Positions 11,264 to 20,978 of a stretch of DNA of 64,000 nucleotides are shown piece after piece. The stretch spans positions 1,723,501 through 1,787,500 of the forward strand of contig CP012809.1 in NCBI GenBank assembly GCA_001936135.1, written 5' to 3'. Numbering within the stretch: position 1 is the stretch's first letter; each line of letters starts with the position of its first letter. The translations under genes and the position numbers were made by a program. This stretch comes from Saccharomycopsis fibuligera x Saccharomycopsis cf. fibuligera (taxonomy: Eukaryota > Ascomycota > Saccharomycetes > Ascoideales > Saccharomycopsidaceae). The notes beneath the pieces are model-generated. The model was not told the DNA's origin. It saw only the letters and a list, made by a program, of their open reading frames with translations, and made no database searches.

Positions 11264-14152
11264 CTAAGATGCCCTCTGAAGCACATTTCTCTTTGTCCTA
11301 AGCATCTCCTTATAAGTCTCCTCATTACCCCATTTCAACTCAAACTCATCCCATTTTGCCCAAAATTCCTCCACTTTTTGCAAATTTTGCTGCTTATACT
11401 TTGGATGTCTCACTTTGTACATCGCTCCCGCTAAACTAGTGGCCCCATAAATTAATATTGCTCTAGCTCGGTCAACTTCCTTCAATTGCAACTCAAGCGT
11501 AGCAAATTGCAAGACAAATTGCAAGATGTGATAGTTGGGCAACTGCGGTTCGTTATTAAGGATATGTTGATAAATTTGACGCGTTGCAGCAGGGCCTTCG
11601 TAGCTTGTTTGCGCGGATATGTATAGCTGATATACTTCAACAATGTCTTCATCATTAGGGGCAACCTTGTCCAATTGCTGTTGTGATTGCTGTTGTTGTG
11701 TTGTAGTTGCGGATAAAGAAATGGCTGCACCTGATAAATCCTGCAGTGATGGAGCTGGGTCGTTTGGGTCAAAATGAAGATGGTAAATGCATTGCTGATA
11801 GACTTGTAGTGCTTTACCCTTGGTGCCGTATTGAGCTTCAAACGATGCGTATTGCAAGTACAATGGCTTGCATAAATTGGAAGGACAACCGTTCACTGAT
11901 TGTTCAAACACATCACGTAAACGTTCTTTAAATTGAAACAATGTGCTCTTTGAAGGTGGATTTGTCGAGGAGGACGACGAGAAGGATATGGATAAATCTT
12001 GGTACCTTTTAAGCAATTTAGTTAGATATAAGCTATAAATCTCATTCTTGATTGGATAGTAATCAAATTTTTCCAACCCGATTTCAAACACTTGAAAAGA
12101 TTTCTCAAAATGTTGATTATCTTGAAGAAAATTGACATAATTAATCAAAATCACAGGATTTAAAATCTTGAGTCTTAAAATTTTTTCATATGCCTGTACT
12201 GTACGGTCAAAGTCTCCAGTAGACTCAATCAAGTCCAAATAAAAGGACCATAATTTAATGGATTTATGAATTTTAAGCTGCGCTTTCAAATCTTCATTGA
12301 AAAAACTGATTTGGTCTTCAGCAATGCCTAATACTTTGAAGTCAGGTTTCACTAAAATCGCATTCTCAATAATTTTGACTGCTTTTTCAAATCCGTCAGC
12401 ATCACTTTCAGTAACACTACCATCTTCTGTAGTCTCATTATCCAACTCCATATCGGCCCAAGCAATATAGATCTCCACTAAATCATTAGCATTAGTAAAT
12501 GGCACCTTGATGGCACTCTGATAAATTGACCGCGCCGTGTCAATATCACTATTTAGCTGGTATACTTTTGCATAACTAATCCAAATTTCTTCCAATCCAG
12601 AAGTCTTACGCAACTTGTCATTTATCTTGGCAGCTTCTTTATCTTCAAGTTTTTTAACGACGTCTTCAGTCATTTTCTCATCATCGTCTTGTTCCTTGCT
12701 GTTGTTATTGCTATTGTCATTGTCATTATCATCATCATCATCATCATTGTAGAAATTGTCATAATGAGCCTTAGAAGGCTTGATTTGCTTGATGGCCTCA
12801 ACAAAGCAGCCAAGTTTTTCACTCAATTCAGTGTCTTCATCATAAAGCTTGGTTTTTTTTAGCCAAATTGCGCAATTATTGATATCTTGTCTTAGCAAAA
12901 TGTCATAAATATAATGTTTTCTGTGCTTAATTAGGTTTTCAAACTTCTGCATAGCAATATCTAACAATGCATTAAGATTGTCCATTTGTTTTGCATTACT
13001 TGCTTTTTCTTCGCTAGTTGTTTTCAAAAACGCAACTTTAGACTCCTTTGTGTCGATTTGCTCAAGATACTCTTTAATATTGTTTTCTTGAAATTCTAAA
13101 TATGCATCATAGATCAATTTGAAGTCCTTTATAGTCAAACAACGTTGCAAATAGCAGCTGAAGATGTCATCAGCTTTGACACGATTATTTCTAATTATAA
13201 AATAGCCTGAAAGTCGTACCACTACTTTGCCTAGCTGGTCTGGAAACAACTTAATCAAATTGGTAAGGAAAGTCTCCAACTTTTGATCATATTTTAAGAG
13301 ATTTTGTTGTGTTTGATTTTGGTTTTGTTGCGTATTATTATTATCTTGATTGTCCCCATCTTCTTCCTCTTCCTCAATTATTTCTTTTACATGGTTTATT
13401 ATTAGCTCAGCGTATTCCAAGTACACTTCAAGACTAGACTTCCCCATAGAGGAAGTAAACTTTGGATTATTCAAGATGCGCGACTCATAAAGTTTAATGG
13501 CATCGCTGTAATTGCCAAGATCCGTGAGTTTTTCAAGAACGTTTTCCAACTGGGTTGGATAATATTGGAGATACTTCAAGTAAATATTAGATAAAATCAC
13601 CGCGATGTGATCATTGGATGTACTAAACCAATCAGTTAGCTTAGTGGTGAAATCAATATACATGTCCCATATCATGCCATGCTGGGTCAACGGAAGCGCT
13701 TGGAAGCAATGGCTAAACTCTCTGCGGATGAAAGTAAGCTCTTGAGGCTGATACTGTATCAAGAAATTCAAATACCGCTGCCATATCCCCGGATACTTGC
13801 TCAAACTGGTCAAGCAGCACTGAAATAGTTTGTTAACGGCACGGAAATGTTTTTGAAACTTGAGCGGATGGAGATGCTGCACTAGAGTAACACGAATGTC
13901 CAAATAGAGAGTCCAAAGCTTGTAGGATTTGTTCAAGTGAGCCGTGGCTCTTTGCAATATAAAGAGCTGATGAAGAACGTTAGCATGTCGAGCTGCTGGA
14001 GACTGGAGCTGTTGGTGCTGCTGCTGCTTGTGTCTGAGGTAGTGGAGCCAACTGTTGAGCAGGTCGGGGGACTCTGCAATGTGGTGCTCGAACTGGATGT
14101 CTTGCTCGCTGGTGACAAGGTCGAACCCTAGCTGTGGCGGTAGAGTGTCCAT
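11264..14152 (-). CDS. SYF1: Pre-mRNA-splicing factor SYF1 (HAT-repeat protein of the NineTeen complex)
   Basis: A 962-aa protein built of half-a-TPR (HAT) repeats, e.g. SYKLWTLYLDIR near the N-terminus, SIKLWSFYLDLIEST in the middle and ALQVYQQCIYHLHFDP and RAILIYGATS toward the C-terminus. The C-terminal block (FWAKWDEFELKWGNEETYKEMLRTKRNV) is the Syf1/XAB2 signature. Syf1 is a scaffold of the Prp19-associated complex used in spliceosome activation in the nucleus. It is longer than S. cerevisiae Syf1 (859 aa) because of Asp/Asn/Gln-rich inserts near residues 260-285 and 465-495. The start is the ATG at 14152, which precedes the conserved LVTSEQDIQFE motif by a few residues. It is divergent from VMA8 across 354 bp and intronless. 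Confidence 0.93.
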   Translation of the reverse strand: MDTLPPQLGFDLVTSEQDIQFEHHIAESPDLLNSWLHYLRHKQQQHQQLQSPAARHANVLHQLFILQRATAHLNKSYKLWTLYLDIRVTLVQHLHPLKFQKHFRAVNKLFQCCLTSLSKYPGIWQRYLNFLIQYQPQELTFIRREFSHCFQALPLTQHGMIWDMYIDFTTKLTDWFSTSNDHIAVILSNIYLKYLQYYPTQLENVLEKLTDLGNYSDAIKLYESRILNNPKFTSSMGKSSLEVYLEYAELIINHVKEIIEEEEEDGDNQDNNNTQQNQNQTQQNLLKYDQKLETFLTNLIKLFPDQLGKVVVRLSGYFIIRNNRVKADDIFSCYLQRCLTIKDFKLIYDAYLEFQENNIKEYLEQIDTKESKVAFLKTTSEEKASNAKQMDNLNALLDIAMQKFENLIKHRKHYIYDILLRQDINNCAIWLKKTKLYDEDTELSEKLGCFVEAIKQIKPSKAHYDNFYNDDDDDDNDNDNSNNNSKEQDDDEKMTEDVVKKLEDKEAAKINDKLRKTSGLEEIWISYAKVYQLNSDIDTARSIYQSAIKVPFTNANDLVEIYIAWADMELDNETTEDGSVTESDADGFEKAVKIIENAILVKPDFKVLGIAEDQISFFNEDLKAQLKIHKSIKLWSFYLDLIESTGDFDRTVQAYEKILRLKILNPVILINYVNFLQDNQHFEKSFQVFEIGLEKFDYYPIKNEIYSLYLTKLLKRYQDLSISFSSSSSTNPPSKSTLFQFKERLRDVFEQSVNGCPSNLCKPLYLQYASFEAQYGTKGKALQVYQQCIYHLHFDPNDPAPSLQDLSGAAISLSATTTQQQQSQQQLDKVAPNDEDIVEVYQLYISAQTSYEGPAATRQIYQHILNNEPQLPNYHILQFVLQFATLELQLKEVDRARAILIYGATSLAGAMYKVRHPKYKQQNLQKVEEFWAKWDEFELKWGNEETYKEMLRTKRNVLQRAS

Positions 14153-14357
14153 AAGAGTTATGTGTCTGCGCTAATGATATCTATATTGTAATATTCAATA
14201 GTATTGCAGCATCATCACCTTTAGTGCCATCATGTTCGAGTGAATCTGTAAGCGCTGCGACAGTGAAAAATCGCAGGCCAGCTGTGAGGATTACCCTACA
14301 TATAGAGATGACAGTGAGTGGCAGAATGCCAGACAGCATTATTATCAATACCACTGC

Positions 14358-14412
<55 letters not shown>

Positions 14413-14506
14413 GTCAATACTACCACTAGACCCATAACCTTCTTATCTCTATCCAAGTCAATCTACCCTAATCTAACAATCCACATTCACATTCGCATCT
14501 ACCACA
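14153..14506. promoter_or_regulatory. Shared promoter of SYF1 and VMA8
   Basis: A 354 bp gap between two divergent start codons, so both promoters must lie here. It contains a CAT/ATC trinucleotide microsatellite at 14358-14412 that occupies about one sixth of the region. No specific activator site was recognised. Confidence 0.75.
14358..14412. repeat. (CAT)n microsatellite, about 18 units
   Basis: An uninterrupted trinucleotide repeat in the SYF1-VMA8 bidirectional promoter, about 95 bp upstream of the VMA8 ATG. It produces poly-Ile and poly-Met open frames on the two strands, which are artefacts. Length polymorphism between strains would be expected. Confidence 0.95.
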
Positions 14507-14536
14507 ATGTCTGGCGCTGGTAACAGGTATGCTTCT

Positions 14537-14572
<36 letters not shown>

Positions 14573-15508
14573 CTCTTGTTTATCGACTTCCAATGCTTTA
14601 GCCACCACATCTACTAACCTTATCCTCCAAGAGAACAAGTCTTCCCAACCCGGATGACGTTGGGGCTCATGAAGACCAAGCTCAAGGGCGCAGAAACAGG
14701 TCATTCATTGCTTAAACGTAAATCTGAAGCTCTTACCAAACGTTTCCGTGAAATTACCAAACGTATCAATGATGCCAAGTTGAAGATGGGTCGTATTATG
14801 CAAACTGCGTCATTCTCCCTTGCAGAAGTTTCTTACGCAACCGGCACCAACAACATCAGTTATCAGGTACAAGAATCCGTTGGTGGGAAGGCTCGTTTCA
14901 AAGTCCATTCGAAGCAAGATAACGTCAGTGGTGTTAAACTTCCTGCATTTCAAGCCTTTATTGACGACAACATTAATGATTTCAAAATGACCGGTTTAGG
15001 TCGCGGTGGTCAACAAGTGCAAAAATGTAAATTGATCTATTCCAAAGCAGTGGAAACGTTAGTAGAATTGGCTTCGTTGCAAACGGCATTCATCATTTTG
15101 GATGAAGTTATCAAAGTCACTAATAGAAGAGTCAATGCTATTGAACATGTGATTATTCCAAGAACCGATAACACCATCAAATATATCAATTCCGAGTTGG
15201 ACGAATTGGACAGAGAAGAATTCTACCGGTTGAAGAAGGTTCAAGAAAAGAAACAAAAGGCAACTGCTGAGGAAGATAGACTTAATGCGGCTAAAAAGCA
15301 AGCTGCTGCAAAACAAGCTGCTGCAGAGACGGCAGAAGCTTCCAAGGCAGACGAAACTGAACAAGACGCTGAAGCTAAACAGGACGCTGAAAAGTACGAT
15401 CCAAAGGAGGAAGCTCAAGATGTGCTACAAATCGAATCTAGAGAACAAGGCAACCAACCAGCCACTGACTTGGTGAATGGCGATGAGGATGATGATGTCA
15501 TTTTCTGA
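14507..15508 (+). CDS. VMA8: V-type H+-ATPase subunit D, one intron
   Basis: Subunit D of the V1 sector, part of the central rotor that couples ATP hydrolysis to proton pumping into the vacuole. Coding sequence is join(14507..14526, 14632..15508), 298 aa. The spliced N-terminus reads [19 protein letters not shown], matching S. cerevisiae Vma8 ([17 protein letters not shown]) from memory, which fixes both the start and the junction (AG+A makes Arg). Further family blocks: [36 protein letters not shown], and the highly conserved [25 protein letters not shown] helix, ending in DDVIF as in Vma8. The Ala/Lys/Glu-rich coiled C-terminus (about 210-285) is longer than in S. cerevisiae. The first exon is only 20 nt. 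VMA8 is convergent with the downstream M28 peptidase gene. Confidence 0.97.
14527..14631 (+). other. Spliceosomal intron of VMA8 (105 nt) with a 32-T tract
   Basis: Donor GTATGC at 14527, branch site TACTAAC at 14612-14618, acceptor CAAG ending at 14631. A homopolymer of 32 T (14539-14570) makes up nearly a third of the intron. The exon junction restores the conserved NREQVFPTR sequence. Confidence 0.95.
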
Positions 15509-15835
15509 TTGGTTGATGTTCTGGTTTTTTTTCTCTTTCTATTACATTTCTTATTTGATCATTTGTTTTTCATACTTTTTATTCCTAGTTTTCTATTTTT
15601 CTTAGTTTTTTAACATTCACTGCCCAAGAGAAGTTTACAGTTGTTCTACTTGGTTCAAAACGCTTTACTTAAAATAATCTAACATCTAATGCTTGATGCA
15701 TTTTTTTTTTTTTTTTCTACATCCCATACGCAAAATCGTAGCTCTAATATTCCAAATATGTTCTTATGGTAATCTATAATACACCTAATTTACCTCGTTT
15801 CCGCCGAAATACGCTAAAAGACTATGAGACAAATT
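15509..15835. other. Convergent 3' region of VMA8 and the M28 peptidase gene
   Basis: A 327 bp AT-rich gap between two stop codons, T-rich after VMA8 and with a 16-nt poly(T) run at 15701-15716. It probably carries overlapping or abutting polyadenylation regions. No gene seen. Confidence 0.7.
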
Positions 15836-17431
15836 TTAATCAAATCCCTCAAAATAGCCCAACTCCACGACATACCCAACAGCCAAACTGACAAACTCTT
15901 GCAAATAGTCAAAATCAATCCGGTCAATAGTATCCAACTGGCTGTGAACCATCCTATTAATATAGTTGAATTCCCCCTCAATGGCCAACGCTACCGGATA
16001 CCCCAATTCAAACCCGCTAGCACTGTCTGAGCATGCGTAACCACATTCCGACTCCACAACGCCAGCGTTGCAGAGTTCGCTAATTAATAGCTTGAGAAAA
16101 TTTCGTAATGAAGGGGTGGTATAGTCGGTAACTAGGCCAATTGGGGCAGCTTTAGTATCAGGCTTAGCACCGAGGCCAAAAAGACCTCTTCTTAGACTGG
16201 ACTCAGAAAACCCGATTTGATCCAATTGCAACAATGCCACAACTTGAACATTCTGGTCCTTGTATGCGCTGAGCAATTCTTTTGATCCTAGCATCCCACC
16301 TTCTTCAGCGCTGTAAAAATGGAACTGAATGGTGTTTTGAGGTTGGAATATACGGCCACCGTTGCCGCTGCTGTCGCCATTGTTGCTTTCCATGCCTATT
16401 TGCGACACTAGATGAAGTACCTCGAGAAGCACAGCTACCCCCGAGGCATTGTCATCAGCGCCGGGAGAACTTAACCAGCGCGGAAATAAAAGATTGGTGG
16501 TATCGATATGAGATGACAAAATCACTACTTTTTCTCCTTCTATTTCCTTACCCAGAGCCAGATTTTGGTTTTGGTTTTGGTTGTTAGTATCTTTGGTTTT
16601 ATGACCATCATGACCATCATCATCATCATCATTGCCATTGTCGCGCTTTTGGCCACCATTATCAACCTCGCCCTTGATTTGTCCCGCACCCCGAGTATCC
16701 TTCTGCTGCCCTTGCGTATCTTCTTGCTCCTTGGACCAACTGGCTTCACTTGGCGCACTGCCTTGGCCTCGAATGCTAACAACCACCGAGTCTTGCCCCC
16801 ACTTCTCATGTCGCACCCTGGTTATCGACACCATCCGCTCGTCATCAATCCTTGAACCGTCCACTATTGAGTGGATTTTCCCAATTAGCCAATCCACTTC
16901 ATCCAATGCCGCTGCTTGCTCCGCAGGCTGCTCAATTCGTCCTTTTCTTTTATTGTTGTTGTAGTATCGCGACGGAAAGGCGGAAAGTTCAGCAATGTGC
17001 GCATGGAGCCTCTTTTTGGAAATTTTTGGAAACTGGGCAACGATCTGTGCCTTTTGCGAGACCGATATAGGGTACTTGTATTGATATGTTTGAGAAGATT
17101 TTGTCGATTGTGAGCTCTCTTTGCGGTTCGGCTGGTTGTATAAGTTGGCTGCTCGCTTGAGTAAAGTTTGTAATCTAGCACTGAAATTGGTAGCAGTCGC
17201 AGTCGCAGTCGCAGTCGCAGTACAACTATCAACAGCTGTGGTATGAATGGCAGTGGCAGGAGCAGAACTGCCGAGCTGCGTAGAATTGAGCTTTATAGCA
17301 GCAGCAGTCGTAGGCAGCTCTTGCTCTTGTCCTGCTTCCACATAATGGAAAAGCACCACTGCTATTAGAACTTGTAGTTGTAGTGAAAGTAGCGATGATA
17401 GACGGTCTTTTTTCAGAACTGAGACTCTCAT
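15836..17431 (-). CDS. Secreted or vacuolar M28-family aminopeptidase, divergent paralogue 1
   Basis: A 531-aa zinc peptidase. Residues 1-33 look like a signal peptide with a hydrophobic core (LSLQLQVLIAVVLFHYVEA). M28 metal ligands and catalytic residues are in place: His308 and Asp310 (SSHIDTTNLLFP), Asp326 (PGADDNASG), Glu376-Glu377 (YSAEEGG), Asp404 (LQLDQIG) and His496 (MVHSQLDT). A Cys463-x3-Cys467 pair (CGYAC) matches fungal leucine aminopeptidases. It is therefore probably active. Odd points are a long low-complexity region before the active site (about 222-298, rich in Asp, Asn, Gln, Gly) and a Thr/Ala repeat near 64-82 (TATATATATAT). It lies 612 bp downstream of a closer-to-consensus paralogue on the same strand, suggesting tandem duplication followed by divergence. 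Confidence 0.87.
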   Translation of the reverse strand: MRVSVLKKDRLSSLLSLQLQVLIAVVLFHYVEAGQEQELPTTAAAIKLNSTQLGSSAPATAIHTTAVDSCTATATATATATNFSARLQTLLKRAANLYNQPNRKESSQSTKSSQTYQYKYPISVSQKAQIVAQFPKISKKRLHAHIAELSAFPSRYYNNNKRKGRIEQPAEQAAALDEVDWLIGKIHSIVDGSRIDDERMVSITRVRHEKWGQDSVVVSIRGQGSAPSEASWSKEQEDTQGQQKDTRGAGQIKGEVDNGGQKRDNGNDDDDDGHDGHKTKDTNNQNQNQNLALGKEIEGEKVVILSSHIDTTNLLFPRWLSSPGADDNASGVAVLLEVLHLVSQIGMESNNGDSSGNGGRIFQPQNTIQFHFYSAEEGGMLGSKELLSAYKDQNVQVVALLQLDQIGFSESSLRRGLFGLGAKPDTKAAPIGLVTDYTTPSLRNFLKLLISELCNAGVVESECGYACSDSASGFELGYPVALAIEGEFNYINRMVHSQLDTIDRIDFDYLQEFVSLAVGYVVELGYFEGFD

Positions 17432-18043
17432 ACTCTTTTATGTAACGGAAAGGGCCTCAATAAGTGTTGTAGATGGATGCTGTAGAATATATATATATAT
17501 ATATATATATCAAGCGTCCCAGGTCAGGCGTCACTGATCATCGCGGGTCCATTTTGATTTTTTTCATGTCGGGATATCAGTTGTTTTTTTTTTTTTAAAA
17601 AATTTTCGTGATTTCTGACTGCAGAGTACAAGCCAGGACAGCCGAATTGTTGACCAAAAACACGGGTGGGGTGGGTGATATGGAAGATATTACAAATTGC
17701 TTCTGATTCAGGTTTGACAGTTGGCGAGTTGGCTTGTTCATTTGCACAGTCGATCGCTCAAGCTGTAAACATTGTAGAAGCAACTTTTTGAGTGTGTTTC
17801 AATCTATGATGCTAATAATACAACGCTGCCTTGGTGGCCAACATTATTCAAAGCTACATAAGAATTTATAATAATGCGACTCTTGCTAAATTTCAAGCTG
17901 TGCTGAAGACACAATAAGCTTGTAGCTTTTAAAACTTTTGAAAGCAATATTTGTTGAATTCTAGAGACTTTTAAGGATTAAAATTTTAATTTGAAAAAAC
18001 TTATTGAAACAAAAAAAAAAAAAAAGGTAAACTACTACTCACT
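17432..18043. other. Intergenic region between tandem M28 peptidase genes, with (AT)12
   Basis: Contains an (AT)12 microsatellite at 17487-17510 close upstream of the first peptidase ATG, a poly(T) run near 17585-17596, and a poly(A) run near 18011-18025 just beyond the stop of the second gene. No gene seen. Confidence 0.7.
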
Positions 18044-19342
18044 TCAAAACTTTGCCAAGCCCAACTCGTAAATATATCCATTAGTTAACTTGACAAACTC
18101 TTTAACATGGTTGAAGTCAATCTTATCAATGGTATCCTTCACCGAGTGCACAAAGTTATTATGCAAGTCAAATCTACTTTCAAAGGCAAAAGCGCTCTGG
18201 TATCCAAACTTGTTAGAACTAGCATGGTCTGAACAGCCGTAGCCACATTCAGTATCAAACCATTTGATTTTGGCTACTTTGTCAATCACAAGTTTCAAGA
18301 AATCAGATAACCCAGGGTCAGTGTAATCTGAAACAATACCGAAATGTTCCGGCAAACCTTTTTCAAGTGCGTTTTTGGAATACCCCGTCATATCTTGTTG
18401 CAAGTGAGAAACCACGTCAACCTCATTAGCACGATAATTGGCAAACACGTCTTGCGAGCCCAATAAGCCACCTTCTTCAGCAGCGTAAAAGTGGTACTCC
18501 ACGGTGTTTTTAGGTTTGAATTGCGGTGAATCGGCACTGAGTAATAATCTCAAAGATTCCAATAAGGTCACCGTTCCTGAACCGTCATCATCAGCGCCAG
18601 GGGCCGGCAAAATGTTTGGGAAGAGCAAGTTGGTCGAATCTTGGTGTGCGCCAACAACTACCACTTTTCCCTTGTCTTCAAGTGACTTGTACTGCTCCGA
18701 ACCTGGGATGGTGACAATGATGGAAAATTGTGGCCAAGAATGGTTGAATTTTGTGACTTCAATACCCTTTTGAGGAGCAAGGGCAACAATTTGGCGTAGT
18801 TCGCGGAACAACCATTCAGCGGATTCAAACCCGTAGTTGCTCTTGTAGTAGCGTGAATGGAATGAGGTAAAGTTGGCTAAAGTGTTGTACAAGTTCAGTT
18901 TACTAATGTTGGCATTAATGTTGAGTATTTCGTCCAAGTGGGACAACTCTTTAGGAAAGGTGTAGTTCCCCTTTGGGAGAGTCAAGGAATTTGATTCTTT
19001 ATTGTTTGCCACATTGAGTGCAGGCTGCTGCTGCTGCTGATGGATGGCGTAGGGAGCAAGCTTGTCATCATTGATCAATTCAGTAATGTCAAAGAAATTG
19101 ATACCTTTTCTTTTCAATCTGAGCTTCTCTTGCTCATTGACCCATACCGGAGCTTCGTTTTCTGAGAGTTGGATAAGACGCGGCTCATCGAAATCGAGAT
19201 TGGCATGGTTGCTGATGCGGTTGTTGATGAGGGAGAACGGTAAGTTGCGGAGTGTTGAGGGGGAGAACAAAGAGGACAATGGTAAGGAGAGGACAAGAAG
19301 CGGATATAAAACAGCCGCAATGTATATGGACTGTAATTGCAT
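18044..19342 (-). CDS. Secreted M28-family leucine aminopeptidase, paralogue 2
   Basis: A 432-aa zinc aminopeptidase closely resembling fungal leucine aminopeptidase 1. The hydrophobic N-terminus (about 1-24) is a likely signal peptide. Next comes the propeptide-like motif WVNEQEKLRLKRKGINFFDIT typical of the fungal Lap family, then Q-rich residues near 102-106. Active-site residues: His233 and Asp235 (GAHQDSTNLLFP), Asp251 (PGADDDGSG), Glu289-Glu290 (YAAEEGG), Asp317 (HLQQDMTGYSK), His399 (FVHSVKDT). Cys366-x3-Cys370 is the conserved pair. Several N-glycosylation sequons are present (NYT, NIS, NFT). It presumably removes N-terminal residues from peptides in the secretory pathway, vacuole or outside the cell. 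It shares the catalytic core and C-terminal half with the neighbouring gene at 15836-17431. Confidence 0.92.
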   Translation of the reverse strand: MQLQSIYIAAVLYPLLVLSLPLSSLFSPSTLRNLPFSLINNRISNHANLDFDEPRLIQLSENEAPVWVNEQEKLRLKRKGINFFDITELINDDKLAPYAIHQQQQQPALNVANNKESNSLTLPKGNYTFPKELSHLDEILNINANISKLNLYNTLANFTSFHSRYYKSNYGFESAEWLFRELRQIVALAPQKGIEVTKFNHSWPQFSIIVTIPGSEQYKSLEDKGKVVVVGAHQDSTNLLFPNILPAPGADDDGSGTVTLLESLRLLLSADSPQFKPKNTVEYHFYAAEEGGLLGSQDVFANYRANEVDVVSHLQQDMTGYSKNALEKGLPEHFGIVSDYTDPGLSDFLKLVIDKVAKIKWFDTECGYGCSDHASSNKFGYQSAFAFESRFDLHNNFVHSVKDTIDKIDFNHVKEFVKLTNGYIYELGLAKF

Positions 19343-19612
19343 TGTGGATTACTGGGTGGGTTTTTGTATTTGGAGAGATTTTCCAGAAAGAAAGAGATAA
19401 GAGGAAGAGAAGCAGTAAAAGAAAAGATAAAACCAAAAAAAAAAGGAGATGAGGATATGTTAATATTGTCCTAGCGCGGACATGTCGTGCTTGTTGCCTT
19501 TTCGTCTCCACAGTCTACAGCGCACGTGAACATTATGCTGCTATCTGCGCCCCGAGGCAGCCGTTGACAGGAAGAAATAGAAACACCATCTTCCATCATC
19601 TACTCACGCTTA

Positions 19613-19649
<37 letters not shown>

Positions 19650-20978
19650 AACGCAAACAGTTGTAGCTGCTACTACTGCTAATAAACAAAATGATTCAAA
19701 AAGACGCAAGAGCTCAAGTCAGCAACGTTGACGGATAGCTCTGCCAGCAACATCCTGTTCCGCCAATATGGCGCCGAATCCTCAGCGATTCCACTCATTT
19801 CCTACCATGCATAAATATGACAGAGGAAGACCAAAAGTTCCTTCAAAGCTGCTTTCAGTATCCGTAAGCAATGCTTTCAGCCCCAGAACTTATTTGTAGC
19901 AATGCTGAGCACACTACCAAACTGAGGCGACACGCTTTCCAGATCGTTGCTTCACATGCCCTCACCTCAGGCGGCGAGGATTGCTACGGGCTATCAGCGA
20001 CTTACTCTCTCAGTGCAGCTCCTCCCAGCGTCAATGGCGTTATTATCGCCAGTGGGAACACTATCGCTACAGACAAGGCCGGAATCCCGGATACGTTTTG
20101 CGGTTTGCGCTGCTGCTCATGGCGGTTGCACTACGATGAACTACGATGAACTATGATCTCATAACTCTGGTGGATGATAGTGCCAGCAAGGGCAAGCTGC
20201 TTTTGTGGGCATATCTACACAGCGCCAAGTTGTTGTGAAGGTTGCCCCCCGCGAGCCCCAACCTGCCGGCCACCGCCAGCCACCTCGATTCACTCACAAA
20301 AGTTTCCCAAAACGGACATGACGCTGCATGTGTTTTTGCTCTGTCTGCAGAAAGACAAGTTACGCACCTTCCGCATTGGGCGGCTGTCCTTGCCGCTTTC
20401 CTTCGTTCGCCCGCTTTGACTATGGCGTAATGTACCACCGCAGCGTATAAACTCTTTTTCTATTTCCCAGCCACCTTCTTTTACCGCCCTTCAATCTCTG
20501 CTATCCACATCCATCCACATTCATATCCCACATCCATTCCATTCCAGTCCCTTCTCGCTTATATCCTCCAGCCAGCTCGTTTCAAGTGGTTTTACTCATC
20601 CATCCGTCTTCCGGCCTGTCTGCCCTGCTTTGTATTGCCTGTTTTCCTGCGTTTCATCTCTTGTTCTCTTTGCCGCTGATTTTCTCTTTTCGCTTCCTCT
20701 TTTTTTTTTTTTTATTATTTTTTTTATTTTTCTCTTTCTTGCCTTTGCTTTTCTCTTCTTTTTTCATAAAATTTCCTTACTCTTCAAAAACAATCCGGCT
20801 AGCTCGCTTAAGGAAAGCAAATCAATCATCATTGTCATTCCCATTCATCTTCTCTACTTCCAGTTGCTTTTCCAACTCATCATCATTTATGCCTTCAATC
20901 TCTTCCATTCAACTCAAGTAGCACACACACACACACTCCCTCCATCCCACCTTATCCACCCCACCTTCAAAAAAAAAA
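19343..20978. other. 1.6 kb divergent intergenic region with GC-rich core
   Basis: Both flanking genes start outward from here. It contains a 32-nt poly(T) run (19615-19646), a 15-codon ATG frame right behind it (19691-19738), an unusually GC-rich stretch (about 19900-20440), a 10-bp tandem repeat (about 20130-20155), and a strongly pyrimidine-rich leader (about 20460-20970) before the SLM ATG. The open frames in the GC-rich part show no family resemblance. Confidence 0.65.
19615..19646. repeat. Poly(T) tract of 32 nt
   Basis: A homopolymer in the divergent region between the M28 peptidase and SLM genes. Long poly(dA:dT) runs typically exclude nucleosomes in yeast promoters; that role is inferred here. 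Confidence 0.95.

Noticed and set aside
11264-14152. Alternative call of CLF1 for the HAT-repeat protein
   Set aside because: The C-terminal FWAKWDEFELKWGNEETYKEMLRTKR block and N-terminal SEQDIQFE motif fit SYF1 rather than CLF1.
14181-14523. Frames encoding poly-Met and poly-Ile
   Set aside because: Translation artefacts of the (CAT)n microsatellite.
19691-19738. 15-codon ATG frame (MIQKDARAQVSNVDG) after a poly(T) tract
   Set aside because: The start context is good, but it is too short, has no adjoining exon with splice sites and matches nothing I know; possibly an upstream peptide.
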